Below are positions 58,680-64,000 of a stretch of DNA of 64,000 bases, one piece after another. Positions within the stretch are counted from its first letter, which is position 1. The number at the start of each line of letters is the position of its first letter. The DNA is from Nocardiopsis sp. ATB16-24 (GTDB lineage Bacteria > Actinomycetota > Actinomycetes > Streptosporangiales > Streptosporangiaceae). Under the pieces are notes generated by a model, which ran no database searches, was not told the origin of the DNA, and saw only the letters and a list, made by a program, of their open reading frames with translations. The stretch covers positions 1-64,000 of the forward strand of contig NZ_JASCXJ010000006.1 in the NCBI RefSeq assembly GCF_030271535.1. The letters run 5' to 3'. The translations under genes and the position numbers were made by a program.

Positions 58680-59831
58680 TCACTCCACCGTCACGTGCGG
58701 CCTGAGGGTGGAGAGCATCTTCTCGCCGATCCTGTTCACGTCGATCAGTTCGTCGACGCTGCCGAAGGGACCGTGCTCCTCCCGATGGGCGATGATGTTG
58801 TCGGCGATCACCGGGCCGACGCCGGGCAGGGTCTCCAACAGCGCCTTGTCGGCCCGGTTGATGCTCACCGGGCCCGCCACCCCCTGCGGGTCGGTCCCGG
58901 AGTCGCCGGCGGGAGGGGGCACGCCCACCAGGACCTGCTCACCGTCGACCAGGGGACGTGCCAGGTTGAGCATGTCCAGGTCGGCGTCGGGAAGCGCGCC
59001 GCCGGCCTCCTCCACCGCGTCGGCCACACGCGCACCCGGCGGCAACGTGTACAGTCCCGGGTCCGTCACCTCACCGCCCACGTGCACCACCACCTCCGAT
59101 CCCTCGGTGGCGGGCTCCCCCGAAGAAGAGGACCCCTCCGGCTGCGGGGCGCTCCCCTCGTTCTCCGGGACGGACGGCCGGTCGAGGGACGCGGCATGAG
59201 TGACCATCTCCGGTGCCGACACGGTGTTCGGCCGGTCGTGAAGGAACACCACCGCGACGACGGCCGACGCCCCCAGCGCGATCAGGGCCAGGACCGCTCG
59301 TCGGGACAACGTCATGGTGGGAGACCACCGTCGGGCCAGGCGCTCCAGGAGCGGACCGGGCGGCCCCGGTTCGGTGTATCCCGACGGCGGGGGTTTCGAG
59401 CGTTCGCGTGCCCCCTCGGTCGGGTCGCGCCACGGACCCGGACCGACTTCCTCGGGGCGCCCTCCTTCGCCGGGCCGTGGGCCCGAACCGCTGGGACCGC
59501 GCGCGACGGTCGTGGCGGAAGGCGACACGGGGGTCAGGTCGGCGGGGTCGCGTTCGGGCCAGGCGTCGATGCGGGGCGGGACGTCGGGGTCGTGCGCGAA
59601 CGCTCCCTCCGGTACGACGGGCCGGTACGCCGAGCGCACTTCCGCCGCCGCGTACGGGGCGCTGGGCAACGGGGGAACGCCGTCGGACGACGGAGCGAGG
59701 TCCATGGGCGGTCGTGGAATACGCGCGCGCAGACGTCGGGCGACGGGAGAGGCGTCCAGGGTGAGCGCGCGGAGTCGGTCCTGCCGGTCGGGTGCGGGGG
59801 AGCGGCGCCGGGTACGGCGCTGAACAGTCAT
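58680..59831 (-). CDS. comEA: ComEA-like helix-hairpin-helix DNA-binding protein
   Basis: A 383-residue protein with a long Pro/Arg-rich cytoplasmic segment (about 1-170), one membrane helix (AVLALIALGASAVVAVVFL), an acidic Ser/Glu linker, a SLBB domain (VVVHVGGEVTDPGLYTLPPG, ARVADAVEEAGGALPDADLD), and a C-terminal helix-hairpin-helix pair (ALLETLPGVGPVIADNIIAH, GPFGSVDELIDVNRIGEKML) that binds double-stranded DNA. It forms a unit with comEC. The cytoplasmic part is far longer than in Bacillus ComEA, a feature of actinobacterial versions. Confidence 0.88.
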   Translation of the reverse strand: MTVQRRTRRRSPAPDRQDRLRALTLDASPVARRLRARIPRPPMDLAPSSDGVPPLPSAPYAAAEVRSAYRPVVPEGAFAHDPDVPPRIDAWPERDPADLTPVSPSATTVARGPSGSGPRPGEGGRPEEVGPGPWRDPTEGARERSKPPPSGYTEPGPPGPLLERLARRWSPTMTLSRRAVLALIALGASAVVAVVFLHDRPNTVSAPEMVTHAASLDRPSVPENEGSAPQPEGSSSSGEPATEGSEVVVHVGGEVTDPGLYTLPPGARVADAVEEAGGALPDADLDMLNLARPLVDGEQVLVGVPPPAGDSGTDPQGVAGPVSINRADKALLETLPGVGPVIADNIIAHREEHGPFGSVDELIDVNRIGEKMLSTLRPHVTVE

Positions 59832-59924
59832 AAGGCCACGTTAGGAAGCGCCGAACGCCGTGTCAGCAGCCGATCGCCGGCTGTGGAAAACCCGTGGTGG
59901 GACGAACCGGCCGGAGAAGAGAAG

Positions 59925-59959
59925 GACCCCGGCCCGGTGGTGAACCCCGGGCCGGGGTC
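59925..59959 (-). terminator. Terminator after rpsT
   Basis: GACCCCGGCCCGG (59925-59937) and CCGGGCCGGGGTC (59947-59959) form a perfect 13-bp stem with a 9-nt loop, between rpsT and comEA. Confidence 0.75.
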
Positions 59960-60041
59960 GGCGGCGGGTCGCGGATGAGGGTCCGCGCAGCCGTTCGGAA
60001 GGTGCGCTCCGAGGGCGGGGCAGGGCCCCCGAGAACCACTC

Positions 60042-60314
60042 CTAGGCCGCGGTCCGCAGCTCGTGCAGGCGCTTGGCGATCGCGCTCTTGCGGTTCGCGG
60101 CCTGGTTCTTGTGGATGACGCCCTTGCTGGACGCCTTGTCCAGCGCGCGCGCCGCGGCGCGCTGCGCGGTGGTGGCCTTCTCCAGGTCCCCGGCCTCGGC
60201 AGCCTCACGGAACTTGCGGATGGCCGTCTTCAGGGAAGAGCGCACGGACTGGTTGCGCAGGCGAGCCTTCTCGTTCTGCCGATTGCGCTTCTTCTGCGAC
60301 TTGATGTTCGCCAT
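60042..60314 (-). CDS. rpsT: 30S ribosomal protein S20
   Basis: A 90-residue basic protein that binds 16S rRNA early in 30S assembly. [20 protein letters not shown] is the canonical start; the rest is two long helices with [20 protein letters not shown] near the end. It is located between comEA and lepA as in other actinobacteria. It ends about 80 nt before a hairpin terminator. Confidence 0.96.
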   Translation of the reverse strand: MANIKSQKKRNRQNEKARLRNQSVRSSLKTAIRKFREAAEAGDLEKATTAQRAAARALDKASSKGVIHKNQAANRKSAIAKRLHELRTAA

Positions 60315-60448
60315 GCGAAAACGTGCTCCAGTTGATCTGATCTGTCGCGCCGGTCGGGCCAGGCGCTCAGCTCACGGGCAGCCGTTCCGAGAGGGGCGCG
60401 TGGTCCCCGGCGCAGGGTGTATGAGTCCACAGGGCGTTATGCCGAACG

Positions 60449-60473
60449 TGGAAGTCCGAGACACGGACTTCCA
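60449..60473 (-). terminator. Terminator after the TIM-barrel-like gene
   Basis: TGGAAGTCCG and CGGACTTCCA form a perfect 10-bp stem with an AGACA loop, 74 nt past the stop of the minus-strand gene at 60547 and ahead of rpsT. Confidence 0.65.
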
Positions 60474-60546
60474 GTATGCCGTACATGGGACACCGCTCGG
60501 GACCCGCCACCCTCCTGACCGTCCCTCGGCGGGTCCGCTCGGCCGG

Positions 60547-61521
60547 CTAGGACAGCAGCCACCCCGCGGTGTAGGCGGCGACGTCCTCCTGGCGCGCCTC
60601 GTCGCCCAGGTAGAACGCCACTCCCAGCGTCATCCCCTCCGGCGCCTCCGCCTTGGTCACGCCCAGCCGGACGGCCGCCAAGGCGGTCACCACCGACTCC
60701 CCGCCGTCCTCGGGAGCCCACGCGCCCTCACCGTAGGTGGGCAGTCCGAATCGCAGCGCCACATCCCCGCGCCCGCGCAGTGCGGTCACCGCCTCGGTCA
60801 CCTGTCGCACCATGAACCCGCCGTACAGGGAATCCCCGGGCATCCCCGATCCCACCCCCGGCAACACCACCTCGTCCGCGTGTTCGGCGACCCGTTCCAG
60901 ATACCCCTTGGACCAGTACTTCTCCTCGCGTTCCATCACGAACGAGGGCATCCGCCCGCCCGGCACCAGTTCCACGTGGTGGGACTGCACCGACAGCACC
61001 GTCTCCTCACCGAGCTCCTCGCGCACCAAGGACACCAGGGCGGGCATCGAGGGGTCGTTCACCGTCACCGGACGGATCTCCAGATGGACTCCGGCGAACC
61101 CGTCCGCGGCCACCTCGGCCACGGCCGGGGCGAGCGCCTCGCGGGCCTGACGGTCCAAGCGATCCCGGATCAGGGAGGAACCGCTCTCCACGTGCCGCAG
61201 CCAGGCCAGGGGGCGCACGTGCGGATACTCCCTCCCCAGCCAGGACAGCAGTGTCGAGGTGTCCTCCACGCGTTCGATCCGGCCCTCGCCGTCGATGTCG
61301 CCCGCGTACACGTACACCGTGTCCACCCCGCCGGTACCGAGCACACGCTCCAGAGCGGTGGTGTCACTCCAGGAGGCCGCCCACGCCGCGTCGGCGCCTT
61401 GGGAGGAGGCCCACGGGGCCGGTCGGCCCGAGAACTGGTGGGCCAGCAGTGCTCCCGCGCCCGCCAGTACGACCGCGATCGCGGCCACCCCGGCCAGCAG
61501 CCGTGTCAACAGCCACTTCAA
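60547..61521 (-). CDS. Membrane-anchored TIM-barrel (GH18-like) protein of unknown function
   Basis: About 324 residues from a TTG at 61521 that follows GGGAGGAG. One N-terminal membrane helix ([20 protein letters not shown]) exports the rest. The soluble domain has [79 protein letters not shown] and [13 protein letters not shown], an order of strands resembling GH18-type barrels; the Glu in GVHLEIRPV sits where GH18 enzymes have their catalytic acid, but DxxDxDxE is not complete. It may bind or cleave a surface glycan. The much longer frame upstream is antisense to lepA. Confidence 0.6.
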   Translation of the reverse strand: MKWLLTRLLAGVAAIAVVLAGAGALLAHQFSGRPAPWASSQGADAAWAASWSDTTALERVLGTGGVDTVYVYAGDIDGEGRIERVEDTSTLLSWLGREYPHVRPLAWLRHVESGSSLIRDRLDRQAREALAPAVAEVAADGFAGVHLEIRPVTVNDPSMPALVSLVREELGEETVLSVQSHHVELVPGGRMPSFVMEREEKYWSKGYLERVAEHADEVVLPGVGSGMPGDSLYGGFMVRQVTEAVTALRGRGDVALRFGLPTYGEGAWAPEDGGESVVTALAAVRLGVTKAEAPEGMTLGVAFYLGDEARQEDVAAYTAGWLLS

Positions 61522-61767
61522 CAGCCCGCTCCTCCCGTGTTCTGGGCCCTCGGCAGCGTGCACGGCCCGTTCCGGGCCCCGGGTCGCATAATCTGGACAC
61601 GAGTCCCAGGACCGTGCCCCATACTGCCGCACGGGCCGCGGCCGTCTCCCGTGAGAGGGACACCGCCGCCATGGGATGATGGACCATGCCGTGGAAGCAC
61701 TGCCACGGCGGGGGCGGCGTCGCCGCGGGGCGCGCACGACCCGGACCCGACCTGTGAACGGAGCACG

Positions 61768-63609
<1,842 letters not shown>

Positions 63610-63631
63610 TCCCCCTTCGGGGGCACAGAAG

Positions 63632-63666
63632 AACGTCGGGGCGCCCCTCAGGGGCGCCCCGACGTT
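63632..63666. terminator. Bidirectional terminator after lepA
   Basis: AACGTCGGGGCGCCCC and GGGGCGCCCCGACGTT form a perfect 16-bp stem around TCA, between convergent genes. A smaller CCCCC-TTC-GGGGG hairpin (63611-63623) precedes it. Confidence 0.9.
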
Positions 63667-63682
63667 TCGGCCGGGTGATCCC

Positions 63683-64000
63683 TCAGCCCTTGACCGCTCC
63701 GGAGGTCAGGCCCTCGGTGATGTAGCGCTGTAGGAACCAGAACACCGCCAGGGTGGGTAGGGACAGCATCACGGCCCCCACCGCGAACATGCCGAAGTTG
63801 GCGTTGCGCTGGGAGGCCACCAGTTGGTACAGACCCAGCCCCAGGGTCTTGGCGTCGGTGTCACGCAGGAACACGCTCGCCATCAGGAACTCGTTGATGG
63901 TGGAGATGAACACCAGCAGCCCCACGATGGCCAGTACCGGGGTCACCAGCGGCAGCATGATGCGGAAGAAGACCTGTGCGTGCGAGGCCCCGTCCATCTG
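63683..64000 (-). CDS. Sugar ABC transporter permease, C-terminal part (window edge)
   Basis: The final 106 codons of a CUT1 (MalG-like) permease; the rest lies beyond the window. It includes the end of the EAA loop (QMDGASHAQVFFRIMLPLVT), two membrane segments and the ending LQRYITEGLTSGAVKG. It is a second, separate sugar importer from the one at 25.8-29.1 kb. Confidence 0.85.
   Translation of the reverse strand, partial: QMDGASHAQVFFRIMLPLVTPVLAIVGLLVFISTINEFLMASVFLRDTDAKTLGLGLYQLVASQRNANFGMFAVGAVMLSLPTLAVFWFLQRYITEGLTSGAVKG

Noticed and set aside
60073-61767. Long open frame extending lepA upstream by about 565 codons
   Set aside because: It is antisense to the TIM-barrel-like gene and rpsT and has noise-like composition; conserved LepA sequence begins at 61768.

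Overview
The window is a high-GC chromosomal segment of a filamentous actinomycete. Gene content and order fit this well: dapB/dapA-rnj-ftsK, rimO-pgsA-cinA-clgR, DUF3046-recA-recX, gluABCD, miaB/miaA-dapF, hflX, and comEA-comEC-holA-rpsT-lepA. GTG starts, 1-8 nt stop/start overlaps and start codons placed about 6 nt after a -10 box (leaderless transcripts) are frequent. A Nocardiopsaceae-like host (Nocardiopsis or a relative) is my inference, not something the sequence proves.

Layout. 1-4151: oligopeptide/nickel-type ABC transporter (two permeases, two ATPases; the binding protein must lie upstream). 4365-4762: decayed arylamine N-acetyltransferase. 4756-4775: perfect CRP-type palindrome. 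4973-9403: ergothioneine operon egtABCD. 9478-15592: lysine/cell-wall and quinone genes (dapB, menA, dapA), a GNAT enzyme, a small holin-like membrane protein and RNase J. 15853-23322: ftsK, a RodZ-like protein, rimO, pgsA, cinA and clgR. 23464-30572: Rrf2 regulator, GH3 N-acetylhexosaminidase, sugar ABC importer without its own ATPase, and a divergent ROK regulator with a palindromic operator between them. 31113-35567: DUF3046, SOS-box-controlled recA interrupted by two LAGLIDADG inteins, and recX. 35929-41654: prolyl-oligopeptidase-like peptidase and the glutamate-type importer gluABCD. 42037-45999: miaB, an IS982-type transposase stub, miaA, dapF. 46019-49427: lactococcin-972-type bacteriocin cassette (ABC ATPase, large bacteriocin-associated membrane protein, secreted bacteriocin precursor), split by a 160-bp MITE-like element at the bacteriocin stop codon. 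50203-55324: malate synthase, HflX, imidazolonepropionase-like amidohydrolase. 55332-61521: holA, comEC, comEA, rpsT and a membrane-anchored TIM-barrel-like protein. 61768-64000: lepA and the end of another sugar-transport permease.

Most of the window is conserved housekeeping. The accessory signal is concentrated in four places: the doubly intein-interrupted recA followed by a perfect hairpin inside recX; the bacteriocin cassette with its MITE; the gene remnants (nat, VOC, a transposase stub and one unidentified C-terminal fragment); and regulatory palindromes (CRP-like before egtA, ROK-type before the sugar importer, an SOS box before recA). Transcription units are often closed by perfect 10-18 bp hairpins, and two importers carry a perfect hairpin directly after the binding-protein gene.
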